Below, in pieces: positions 41,924 to 50,047 of a stretch of 64,000 nucleotides of DNA. The notes below the pieces were generated by a model. It saw nothing but the letters and a program-made list of their open reading frames with translations. It had not been told where the DNA came from and did no database searches. How positions within the stretch are numbered: the first letter of the stretch is position 1; every line of letters starts with the position of its first letter. A program made the position numbers and the translations under genes. The DNA is from Lachnospiraceae bacterium (GTDB lineage Bacteria > Bacillota > Clostridia > Lachnospirales > Lachnospiraceae). The stretch is from positions 62,001 to 126,000 of the forward strand of contig JAFVSN010000007.1 in NCBI GenBank assembly GCA_017503735.1. The letters are read 5' to 3'.

Positions 41924-42379
41924 ATGTTAGAAGTAGGAACAAAGGCACCTGATTTTACGTTGCCTGATCAGGATGGAAAGTTGCATAAATTAAGTGATTA
42001 TATTGGGAAGAAGGTTGTTTTGTATTTTTATCCGAAGGATAGTACACCGGGATGCACAAAGCAAGCATGTGGATTTTCTGAACGATATCCTCTGTTTACG
42101 GAGAAAGGAGCAGTTGTGCTTGGAATTAGTAAGGATTCCGTAGATTCTCATAAGAAATTTGCGGAAAAATATGGATTGGTATTCACTCTTTTGGCAGATC
42201 CGGAGCGTAAAGTGATTGAGGCATATGATGTATGGAAGGAAAAGAAGAATTACGGTAAAGTTTCTATGGGAGTTGTAAGAACAACCTATCTGATTGATGA
42301 ACAAGGAATTGTTGTGAAAGCAAATGACAAGGTGAAAGCAGCAGAAGATTCGGAAAAAATGTTGCAGGAATTAGAATAA
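41924..42379 (+). CDS. bcp: Thioredoxin-dependent thiol peroxidase (Bcp/PrxQ)
   Basis: The 151-residue peroxiredoxin has the PrxQ signature [18 protein letters not shown] with peroxidatic and resolving cysteines five residues apart, starting from [12 protein letters not shown]. It reduces H2O2 and organic peroxides with thioredoxin. GGAGGT lies before the ATG. It sits between two 100-base direct repeats in the ssrA-linked island, an unusual place for a housekeeping-type enzyme. Confidence 0.95.
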   Translation: MLEVGTKAPDFTLPDQDGKLHKLSDYIGKKVVLYFYPKDSTPGCTKQACGFSERYPLFTEKGAVVLGISKDSVDSHKKFAEKYGLVFTLLADPERKVIEAYDVWKEKKNYGKVSMGVVRTTYLIDEQGIVVKANDKVKAAEDSEKMLQELE

Positions 42380-42420
42380 TGATGATTCAATGATAGTTTC
42401 AATCATAAACGAAGGTATAT

Positions 42421-42520
42421 TTCGGCTAAAATTTACCAAAAATATAAATTGGCCGAAGAATTGCTTGCTTTTTTTTAGACTTTCGGCTAAAATATAATTG
42501 GAGTAAAGATTAGCCGAAAG
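42421..42520 (+). promoter_or_regulatory. Two inverted repeats upstream of ATPase 1
   Basis: CTTTCGGCTAA (42480-42490) and TTAGCCGAAAG (42510-42520) are perfect 11-base inverted repeats, the right arm overlapping the ribosome site AAAGGAG. An imperfect pair TTCGGCTAAAATTT...AAATTGGCCGAA lies at 42421-42457. TATAAT is at 42493-42498. Confidence 0.6.
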
Positions 42521-42530
42521 GAGCATCGGT

Positions 42531-43754
42531 ATGAATTATATAAATAGAAATCTGGAAAAAGTAGTAGCAGAGGTTACAAAGGAGTACCCGGTTGTGCTGG
42601 TAACCGGACCGAGACAGGTTGGTAAAACGACCATGCTGTTAAAGATGATGGAAGGAACGGACAGAAGATATGTTACCCTCGATGATTTGAATGAGAGAGA
42701 CCTTGCAAAAACCGATCCGGAACTGTTTTTACAGATGCATAAACCGCCGGTATTGATTGATGAGGTGCAATATGCTCCGGAGTTGTTTTCTTATATCAAA
42801 ATACATGTAGACAAAACACATGCTCCGGGAGACTTCTGGTTAACCGGTTCGCAGGTGTTTAAGTTGATGAAAGGCGTGCAGGAGTCTTTGGCCGGAAGAG
42901 TGGCGGTGCTGTCCCTTACTTCTTTGTCTCAGGCAGAGATTTACGGCGGGAATATGAGTCCGTTTACCGTTGATATGGATGCATTATCGGAAAGAACAGT
43001 AGGGAGAGCGGCTGCTGATACTCTCACCATCTTTGAACGTATATACAAAGGTTCCATGCCTGCTATTGTCAGCGGTACCAACAGCAACAGTCAGATTTTT
43101 TACAGTAGTTACCTTAGTACCTATATTGAGCGAGATGTAAGGGAACTATCCGATGCAATCGATTCTCTGAAATTCCTCCGTTTTATCACTGCGGTAGCAG
43201 CAAGGTGCGGTCAGATGTTAAATGTGGCGGATATTGCAAGGGATGCGGACGTCAATCAGACCCAGGCAAAGAACTGGTTGGGAATATTGGAGACTCTCGG
43301 AATCATCTTTTACTTACATCCGTACTCCAACAATCAGCTAAAGCGCCTTGTAAAAACCCCAAAGTTGTATTTCTACGATACCGGTTTGGTGTGTTATCTG
43401 ACAAAATGGAGTAGCGCGGAAACTTTGGTAAATGGTGCGATGAATGGAGCAGTTCTGGAGAATTATGTGGTTGCCGAGATAATGAAGACCTATTTGAACA
43501 GTGGCAAAGAGCCGTATATATATTATTACCGGGATAAGGATGCAAAGGAGATTGATATCGTCATAGAGCATGACGGCGTGCTGAATCCGATTGAGATTAA
43601 AAAGACCTCGAATCCGGGTTCGGAGCTTATAAAAGTATTTGAGCTTCTTGATCGTTCTTCAACACCACGCGAGAAAGGCGCAGTGCTTTGCATGAAGCCG
43701 GGACTTAGTGCGATAGATAGGGATAACTACATCGTACCGATTTGGATGATTTAA
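42531..43754 (+). CDS. AAA_14/DUF4143 ATPase 1
   Basis: The 407-residue protein has an AAA_14 ATPase domain (Walker A GPRQVGKTTM, Walker B PVLIDEVQYAPELF, sensor LTGSQVFKL) and a DUF4143 domain with a nuclease-like fold (KEIDIVIEHDGVLNPIEIKK). Members are widespread in Firmicutes and Bacteroidetes with no settled function; a DNA-related or toxin-like role has been suggested by fold. It lies in the ssrA-linked island. Confidence 0.88.
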   Translation: MNYINRNLEKVVAEVTKEYPVVLVTGPRQVGKTTMLLKMMEGTDRRYVTLDDLNERDLAKTDPELFLQMHKPPVLIDEVQYAPELFSYIKIHVDKTHAPGDFWLTGSQVFKLMKGVQESLAGRVAVLSLTSLSQAEIYGGNMSPFTVDMDALSERTVGRAAADTLTIFERIYKGSMPAIVSGTNSNSQIFYSSYLSTYIERDVRELSDAIDSLKFLRFITAVAARCGQMLNVADIARDADVNQTQAKNWLGILETLGIIFYLHPYSNNQLKRLVKTPKLYFYDTGLVCYLTKWSSAETLVNGAMNGAVLENYVVAEIMKTYLNSGKEPYIYYYRDKDAKEIDIVIEHDGVLNPIEIKKTSNPGSELIKVFELLDRSSTPREKGAVLCMKPGLSAIDRDNYIVPIWMI

Positions 43755-43777
43755 AATCCACAAAAAGACTGAACGGA

Positions 43778-43882
43778 GAAAAACGGGGTAAAACCGGGGT
43801 ACGCCAAAAATAAAAGCTCTGGAAACCCGCATAATACAAGGCTTCTGCGAGGTTGACCTAATACTCGACTCCCCTCAGGTCC
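43778..43882 (+). repeat. Second 100-base direct repeat and 18-base copy of the ssrA 3' end
   Basis: The repeat matches 41734-41830. Its end TCGACTCCCCTCAGGTCC (43865-43882) is identical to ssrA positions 39976-39993, as expected of an attachment site pair. Confidence 0.88.
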
Positions 43883-43885
43883 CTT

Positions 43886-43924
43886 AAAAAATGGGATAGA
43901 GCGTATGCTCTGTCCTATTTTTTT
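43886..43924 (+). terminator. Terminator after the att-like repeat
   Basis: AATGGGATAGAGC-GTAT-GCTCTGTCCTATT with a T-run. It may be the original ssrA terminator displaced by insertion of the island. Confidence 0.75.
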
Positions 43925-43976
43925 ATGAATCAGGGAATATAAAACGGGTTAAAAGCTGACCGGCATTCCGGCAAGT

Positions 43977-44027
43977 ATTAGCCAAAAATGATAAGTTGTT
44001 GATTTTGGCTAATAGAAATGTTATAAT
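43977..44027 (+). promoter_or_regulatory. Inverted repeat and promoter of ATPase 2
   Basis: ATTAGCCAAAA (43977-43987) and TTTTGGCTAAT (44003-44013) form a perfect 11-base inverted repeat overlapping TTGATT (43999-44004); TATAAT is at 44022-44027 with a 17-base spacer. Confidence 0.7.
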
Positions 44028-44060
44028 ACAACTGAACCATTAATAAAGGGGGCAGGTTAA

Positions 44061-45272
44061 ATGAAACTAATTGAACGTAGCTTTTATTTGAAGAAGTTAA
44101 TCAATGTAATGGGAACACCGGATATTAAAGTTATTACCGGTGTAAGACGTAGCGGAAAGTCTAAGCTGCTGGAAGCTTTTCGTGCATATATCGAAGCCGA
44201 GAATCCAAATTGTAACATCATACAGATAAATTTTAATTTGCCGGAGTTTGAAGATTTATTGACCTATCGTGCTTTGTATGATTATATAAATGCGCATTAT
44301 GTTGCCGGCAAGGAAAACTTTGTATTTATTGATGAAGTGCAGATGTGTGAGAATTTTGAAAAGGCAGTGAACGGACTTCACGCAAGCGAGAAATACGACA
44401 TTTATATTACCGGTTCCAATGCGTTTCTTTTAAGTTCGGATTTGGCGACATTATTTACCGGACGGATATTTGAAGTCAAAGTATATCCGTTTTCTTTTGG
44501 TGAGTACATGGAGTATTTCAATTTAAAGGACCGTTATGAAGCGTTTGATCGATATGTGCTTGAAGGTGGCATGGCGGGTTCTTATCTGTATAAAGATCAA
44601 GAGGCAAAGTATGATTATGTGGCAGATGTATTTAATACGCTGATAGTGAGAGATATTCGGAAAAAATATAAAATCAGAAATACGCAACTTATGGACAGAA
44701 TAGTAGATTTTTTTATGGATAATATTTCTAATCTTTCATCAGCACGTAATATTACTAATACATTAGGAAGTATGTGCGAGAAGATACATCATACAACGGT
44801 TGGGTCATATATGCAATACCTTTGTAATGCATTTGCCTTTTACAAGGTCAGAAGATATGATATTAGAGGGAAGAGATATTTAGCAAGCAATGACAAGTAT
44901 TATTTAAGTGACCATACATTCCGCTATGCAAAGCTTGGAACAAAGAATATGGATTACGGACGTATTTTTGAAAATATGGTTGCTATTGAGTTGTTGCGAA
45001 GAGGCTACGAGGTTTATGTGGGGATTTTATATAAAAAAGAGATAGATTTTGTGGCTATTAAGCGAAATGAGAAGATATATATTCAGGTATCGGATAATAT
45101 CAGCGACGAGAAGACTTTTGAGAGGGAGGTATCGCCATTGTTACAGATTAAAGATGCTTATCCTAAGATTCTTATTGCAAGAACAAAGCATGATGAATAT
45201 CAATATGAGGGAATAAAGATAGTTGATATTGCTGAATGGTTGTTAAATGCTGAATTTATTAGCCAAAAGTAA
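44061..45272 (+). CDS. AAA_14/DUF4143 ATPase 2
   Basis: The 403-residue protein is of the same family as ATPase 1 but clearly diverged: Walker A GVRRSGKSKLL, Walker B FVFIDEVQMCENFE, sensor ITGSNAFLLSS, and a C-terminal nuclease-like part KKEIDFVAIKRNEKIYIQVS. AAAGGGGG lies before the ATG. A promoter-overlapping inverted repeat precedes it and a second copy (ATTAGCCAAAA and TTGGCTAAT, 45258-45294) spans its stop codon, so it looks like a self-contained cassette. Confidence 0.88.
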   Translation: MKLIERSFYLKKLINVMGTPDIKVITGVRRSGKSKLLEAFRAYIEAENPNCNIIQINFNLPEFEDLLTYRALYDYINAHYVAGKENFVFIDEVQMCENFEKAVNGLHASEKYDIYITGSNAFLLSSDLATLFTGRIFEVKVYPFSFGEYMEYFNLKDRYEAFDRYVLEGGMAGSYLYKDQEAKYDYVADVFNTLIVRDIRKKYKIRNTQLMDRIVDFFMDNISNLSSARNITNTLGSMCEKIHHTTVGSYMQYLCNAFAFYKVRRYDIRGKRYLASNDKYYLSDHTFRYAKLGTKNMDYGRIFENMVAIELLRRGYEVYVGILYKKEIDFVAIKRNEKIYIQVSDNISDEKTFEREVSPLLQIKDAYPKILIARTKHDEYQYEGIKIVDIAEWLLNAEFISQK

Positions 45273-45294
45273 AAAAGTCTCGATGTTGGCTAAT
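45258..45294 (+). repeat. Inverted repeat at the 3' end of ATPase 2
   Basis: ATTAGCCAAAA (45258-45268) covers the last codons and TTGGCTAAT (45286-45294) follows the stop. The same motif precedes the gene at 43977-44013. Confidence 0.65.
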
Positions 45295-45431
45295 GGCACG
45301 CAAGTTAATCTTGCACAAAAAGTTAATAAAACGGAAGATGCTTACGAGGCACTTGTGAAATGATAAAACTGAGTATAGAGCATATTTGGGAGAGCAAGAT
45401 ATTTTAGACATAAGATCGAAAGGAAAAACGA

Positions 45432-46397
45432 ATGCGAATTATAGCCATAACAAAAAAATGCTTGGAATGTGAGAAGGAGCTCATTTTATCTGCTGTTGAG
45501 AAAGAGGATAAAGTGTTGTTTTTTGACAATGAGGAGGAGCTTCTGAAAAGCGGAGCGTGTACGAACGTGGAGATTATTCTCGGAGAACCGGATATCAGTA
45601 CGATTCATTCAATGAAAAATCTCAGATGGATTCAAATGACCTGGGCAGGTGCCAATAAATACACTTCTGCTTCGGATTATCCGAATGATATTATTCTTAC
45701 CAGTGCATCAGGTGCTTATGGATATGTTATTTCTGAATATATTGTTTCCGGAATCCTTGCATTAACAAAAAAGCTGTTCTTATATCGTGCGCAAATGCAA
45801 CGAGGCGGCTGGAATAAAATTGAGAATGACGATACGTTAGAGGGAAAAAGAGTACTCATTCTGGGAACGGGGGATATCGGACAGGAAACTGCAAAGAAAC
45901 TGAAGTGCTTTGGAGCATATACGGTTGGTATATGCAGGATGCCGGGCAAAGAGCGTTTATTCTTTGATGAAATGTATACGGTAGAGCAGGTTGACCTGCA
46001 ATTGCAAAGTGCAGATGTGGTGGTTATCGCACTTCCGGGTACAAAAGAAACAGCGGGAATGTTTGACGCAGAAAGAATAAAAAAGATGAAGTCAAGCGCT
46101 GTTCTTGTAAATGTCGGACGCGGATCTATTGTGGACACCAACGCAATGACAGATGCTCTGCAAAACGGATTGCTCAAAGGTGCAGTGCTTGATGTTACGG
46201 AACCGGAGCCTTTGCCGGAAACGCATCCTCTCAGATTTATGGAAAACGTGGTATTGACTCCACATATTTCAGGAATAGGTTGGGGAGAGAATCTGTTTAC
46301 AAGGAAGCGGATTTTAGATATATTCTGTGAGAATATAAAACGTGACAGAAATAATGACCCGAAAAAGAATGTGATTGATTTCGGGAAAGGGTATTGA
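45432..46397 (+). CDS. D-2-hydroxyacid dehydrogenase family protein
   Basis: The 321-residue protein has the NAD-binding loop LILGTGDIGQETAKKLKCFG, NVGRGSIVDTNAM and the catalytic set with His in LTPHISGIGWGEN, as in the glyoxylate/hydroxypyruvate reductase (GhrA-like) branch. It reduces 2-oxoacids with NAD(P)H; the substrate is not evident. GAAAGGAAAA precedes the ATG. The last 61 bases are repeated almost perfectly at 53144-53204. Confidence 0.9.
   Translation: MRIIAITKKCLECEKELILSAVEKEDKVLFFDNEEELLKSGACTNVEIILGEPDISTIHSMKNLRWIQMTWAGANKYTSASDYPNDIILTSASGAYGYVISEYIVSGILALTKKLFLYRAQMQRGGWNKIENDDTLEGKRVLILGTGDIGQETAKKLKCFGAYTVGICRMPGKERLFFDEMYTVEQVDLQLQSADVVVIALPGTKETAGMFDAERIKKMKSSAVLVNVGRGSIVDTNAMTDALQNGLLKGAVLDVTEPEPLPETHPLRFMENVVLTPHISGIGWGENLFTRKRILDIFCENIKRDRNNDPKKNVIDFGKGY
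46337..46397 (+). repeat. 3' end of the dehydrogenase gene, repeated at 53144
   Basis: Fifty-eight of 61 bases, from AAAACGTGACAGAAATAATG to the stop codon TGA, agree with 53144-53204. Confidence 0.9.
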
Positions 46398-46427
46398 TTT
46401 AAAGGAAAACGGGGCACGGCAAGAACA

Positions 46428-46472
46428 AAAATCCGTCTGACAAAGTGTAAGTTTTGTCAGACGGATTTTTTG
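46428..46472. terminator. Bidirectional terminator
   Basis: AAAATCCGTCTGACAAA pairs with TTTGTCAGACGGATTTT. It serves the dehydrogenase gene and the convergent MFS gene. Confidence 0.9.
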
Positions 46473-46503
46473 TTAGTTTGAAGACTTCGTTTTGTCAAGA
46501 TAA

Positions 46504-47616
46504 TCAAGGCTTGCGAATAAAAAAGTTTAGAGCTAATGCAACGCCGGTTAGGGACAACAGCATCAGAAAAGTAGCCGGATATCCTCCGGTGACTTCTAAA
46601 ATTTTGTTTGACGCGGTGGCAATGAGAGAACCACCCATAACGGTAAAGGTCATGAGGGCCATGTTGGTAGAAAAATGTTTCATGCCAAAGAAGGATGAGG
46701 TGAATGCGGCTGTTATGGTCGGACAAGCACCGTAAGACATGCCGGTCAGGCACAAGCCTGCAATGCAAAGCGGCAAGGAGCCGATGGATACAGCCAGTAA
46801 CGTAACAGCGGCAGCGCAGATGGTAAGCACATTTGCACACAGCATAGTCTTACGACGGCCGATTGCATCAAAGAGAGTACCGGTAAGAATACGTCCCAGA
46901 CCGTTGCACACAGACAGTACACCAACAAGAGAAACAGCCAATGACTCGGGAGCCTTTACCGAAAGGGCCAGATCCTTGGCAAAGCTGATAACCGAGCTAC
47001 CTACGGCAGCCAGGAAAGAGATACAAATAAACGCCATCCAGAAGGAAGGACGACGAAGCATTTGACGGGAAGTATAGTCCTGTCGGTCAAAGTTTTCCGT
47101 GGTTGCGGCTTTTGCGGTCTTTGGCTGAGGAAGGACTGTATTTTGGTCAGGCTTCTGCAGAAGAAGAGCGGCTAAGAACATGACCACACAGATGGCAACT
47201 CCCAGAATAATATAGGTGGAACGCCAACCGAGTGTGCTCTTAAAGAGTGTATCTGCCGCATTTCCTAAAATCAGGGCAGAGGCCCCGAATCCCATCATCA
47301 AACAACCGGAGCAAAGTCCTTTTTTATCAGGGAACCAGGCACTGACAGTGGCAATGAGTACATTATAAGCAATACCGATACCAAGACCGGCTAAAACACC
47401 GTAACTGACATACAACATCACCACAGAGGTGTCGCGAAGGGAAGCAGTCAGAACGAAGCCGGATGCGGACAATATGCCGGCGATGATAAGTGCAATTCGA
47501 TGTCCGGCACGTTTGGAAATCTGCGCACCCAAAAGTCCTCCTAAGTTTCGTCTCACAAAAGCACATTGTACTATGTTTTCGTAAAAAAGTCCAGTTCGTC
47601 TTTGGTTGAGGTTCAA
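46504..47616 (-). pseudogene. N-terminally truncated MFS (OFA-family) transporter
   Basis: The readable 370-residue frame resembles oxalate/formate-antiporter-type MFS proteins from the loop after helix 2 onward (LGGLLGAQISKRAGHRIALI, then AYNVLIATVSAWFPDKKGLCSG), with about ten membrane segments. The first 24 residues (MNLNQRRTGLFYENIVQC and on) are not membrane-like and replace helices 1 and 2. No good ribosome site is seen. It is most likely a 5'-deleted gene. Original substrate unknown. Confidence 0.65.
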
Positions 47617-47668
47617 ACCAATAAGTTATTGTTTAAATTCCGTTTTGAAACGTAATCCGGTGTTTTGT

Positions 47669-47988
47669 TTATCTTCTGTTCAAACAGTAATCGGTTAGCA
47701 TGTCAATCATATCGAAATCGTCTTCGGAAAGTTTGGTGAGTTTTAAGAGCATGGTGTTATGGTCATTTAAGGTGTGCTTTCCGGTCAGAATGTAATCGGT
47801 GCTGATTCCGAGTATTTCGCTGATTTTAATCAGGTTATCGATTTTTATGGCTTTTTTCCACGCTCCAGGTTGGACACCATTTGGACAGATACATCCATCA
47901 GGTCCGCGACTCTTTCCTGAGTGAGATTCAGTTCTTTTCTGCGTTGGGCGATTCTAAGCCCGATTTCTTGTAATTCTGCGGATGTCAT
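47669..47988 (-). pseudogene. XRE regulator interrupted at a slippery heptamer (frameshifted or programmed -1 shift)
   Basis: From ATG 47988 (GGAGGTG before it) the frame encodes a clear XRE helix-turn-helix (GLRIAQRRKELNLTQERVADL, VSVQMVSNLERGKK) and then stops at TAA (47847-47845). At GGA AAA AAG CCA TAA the heptamer A AAA AAG allows a -1 slip that continues as AIKIDNLIKISEILGISTDY to a TAA at 47669, giving a normal 106-residue protein. Either one A was lost from the run or expression uses programmed frameshifting. Confidence 0.7.
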
Positions 47989-48049
47989 GGCTACACCTCC
48001 CTAATTGACTTATAGGTTTATTATAGGTGATTTAATAAGAAATAATAAT

Positions 48050-48109
48050 CGTCTACAGATGAATAAACTATATCTAAAAATTGACAAGGAACATCTGCGG
48101 ATGTATAAT
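48050..48109 (+). promoter_or_regulatory. Promoter of the 48223 lipoprotein with two operator-like dyads
   Basis: TTGACA (48081-48086) and TATAAT (48104-48109) are 17 bases apart. Dyads CGTCTACAGATG (48050-48061) and CATCTGCGGATG (48092-48103) share the form CRTCTRCRGATG; the second fills the spacer. They lie between the lipoprotein gene and the divergent XRE gene. Confidence 0.7.
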
Positions 48110-48222
48110 GGATAGGTATGTTGAAAGGGGGAGTTGTTAACATACCGGAATCGGACAGCATGTTCAAAGGAAAATTCTGGAGTAAGCAGTTTGCGAAAGT
48201 AGAAGAAATGAGGAGAACAGCA

Positions 48223-49938
48223 ATGAAGAAAAAAGCACTGATTTACATTGGATGTATTGCAATGTTAGCAGGAATGCTGACGGGGTGCGGTACGAATGCA
48301 GAAACGAGTAATTCGAAAAACGAAAAGACAGAAAAGGAAGTGGTACAGGAGAGTGTAACGAACCAGACTCCTGAAACAACTGACTCTGTAGCATCGGAAG
48401 TACCGGAATCGGCCACAACCTCGGAACCGAAGCTTTATGATCGTTTGTCTGCGTGGGATGAGTTTTATAAGGAATATAATTGCTATTATTCGGCAATTCA
48501 GATTGAAGACATGTTTTTCCATCCGGGGATGATGGGCAGTGAAGTGGCAGAGGTAGTTGCTACCGGTAAGGATACTGCAATTATTCAGGTGTCTGTAGAT
48601 AAATTGTTTGAGCCGGATGAAGAGGAGGGTATTTGCGAAACACAAAAGGTGACGTATTATCGAAATGAGACTCCGTGGTTTGACGTATATGTAAGAAACT
48701 ATACGGGAGAGCTACTTCCGTTTGGGGATTGTATCGTCTCTCTTATTGTGCCGCGTGAGGCTGCAATGGAGTACTGTAGATTCTTTGACGGTACCTATTC
48801 CTTAAGTTCTATCAAGAAAATTACATATAAGGATTATGATAAATTTTCTGCTTCGTTAGAGAATACCGGATATTTTGTGGAGAAAGACGGAAGTACTTGG
48901 CGGGTGAAGAGTACGGAAGAGTTTTGTCCGGCATCCCTTTCGGAGAAAGTTTTGTATTGGACGTCACATGATATTTGGATGGATATGAAGATTGATTCGG
49001 ATACCGGATGTGTAACAGAGATGACTCCGTGGGAACGTGCGTTGGATTATAGTGAATGCCAATTCTATACCGCATCTATTCCGGAAGATTATGACTGGTC
49101 GAAGACGGAGAATGAAAAACGTTTAGCCGGTGTCGATATTTCGTTAGATTTTTGGAATGTTAATTTCCGGGAAGAAGAGGTTGAGGTCGAGGTAGTATCT
49201 GTTTTTAAATGTGAGGACGGAAACTTTGTACTTGTATATCGTGAAAAAGATATGGAGTCGGGTGAATTGCTGTGTTACAAAGTAGGTAGTGCTAAAATTG
49301 AAATGGATTGGACAGGATATATCATTGCTCCGGAGTTTATGCGGTGGAGAGCAAGAACGGATGCGTACGTATTAGCACTTGATTCTGCGGAACAGATTTA
49401 TTCTATAAACGCAGAGACCGATTTACTTTACGAGTACGATAAGAACCTGATTATAGAATGTAAAACGGTAAATTCTTTTGCGGATATCACAGCAGACCAT
49501 GTATATCAGATGGCTGAAATTGCAACGGAAAAAGCTAAAGAAGAGTTATGGAGAACATATGACATTGGTTTTGCTGGGGTAAATTACATGACGTTTGCTA
49601 ATGTGAACAAGATAACGGAACATGAACTGGCAGAGAATAGTAATGCGTTTTGGATGGTTATTGCATTTCATCATGAGGATGGGGACGTGGAATATGTTGC
49701 AGTAGATTTTTACAATCCGCATATTGCAGTGGAAACAAATAAGATTATTTGGGACAGTGATACAATTCTTTATACCTCCAGAGCTTATAGTGACCTGCAT
49801 CGATTGCTTGAAGATATCGGCTTATCCGGAGCGGCGAAAGAGAATTCGTGGGTAACTGAAGCGATGCCGCAAGATTTGTATAGAGAAGTGAATGAGAAAT
49901 ATGGATATCTTATTATGAGAGATTCATTAGATATGTAG
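48223..49938 (+). CDS. Large lipoprotein of unknown function
   Basis: The 571-residue product has a lipoprotein signal (IAMLAGMLTGCGTN) and a Thr/Ser/Glu-rich linker (about 25-70). The rest appears globular, with many aromatic residues and no membrane segment, and I recognise no domain. ATG 48223 is preferred over 48118 because GAGGAG precedes it and the signal then begins at the N-terminus. It has its own promoter with possible XRE operators. Confidence 0.75.
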   Translation: MKKKALIYIGCIAMLAGMLTGCGTNAETSNSKNEKTEKEVVQESVTNQTPETTDSVASEVPESATTSEPKLYDRLSAWDEFYKEYNCYYSAIQIEDMFFHPGMMGSEVAEVVATGKDTAIIQVSVDKLFEPDEEEGICETQKVTYYRNETPWFDVYVRNYTGELLPFGDCIVSLIVPREAAMEYCRFFDGTYSLSSIKKITYKDYDKFSASLENTGYFVEKDGSTWRVKSTEEFCPASLSEKVLYWTSHDIWMDMKIDSDTGCVTEMTPWERALDYSECQFYTASIPEDYDWSKTENEKRLAGVDISLDFWNVNFREEEVEVEVVSVFKCEDGNFVLVYREKDMESGELLCYKVGSAKIEMDWTGYIIAPEFMRWRARTDAYVLALDSAEQIYSINAETDLLYEYDKNLIIECKTVNSFADITADHVYQMAEIATEKAKEELWRTYDIGFAGVNYMTFANVNKITEHELAENSNAFWMVIAFHHEDGDVEYVAVDFYNPHIAVETNKIIWDSDTILYTSRAYSDLHRLLEDIGLSGAAKENSWVTEAMPQDLYREVNEKYGYLIMRDSLDM

Positions 49939-50047
49939 TAAGAAGAATAAAGTAAGTGATTGCAAAAGGCAGAAGATTATGTCGGATAGTTTTCTGCCTG
50001 ACTTGCTATTGGAGAACGTAGCGCGTAAGAAACAGAAGGAGAAGCAT

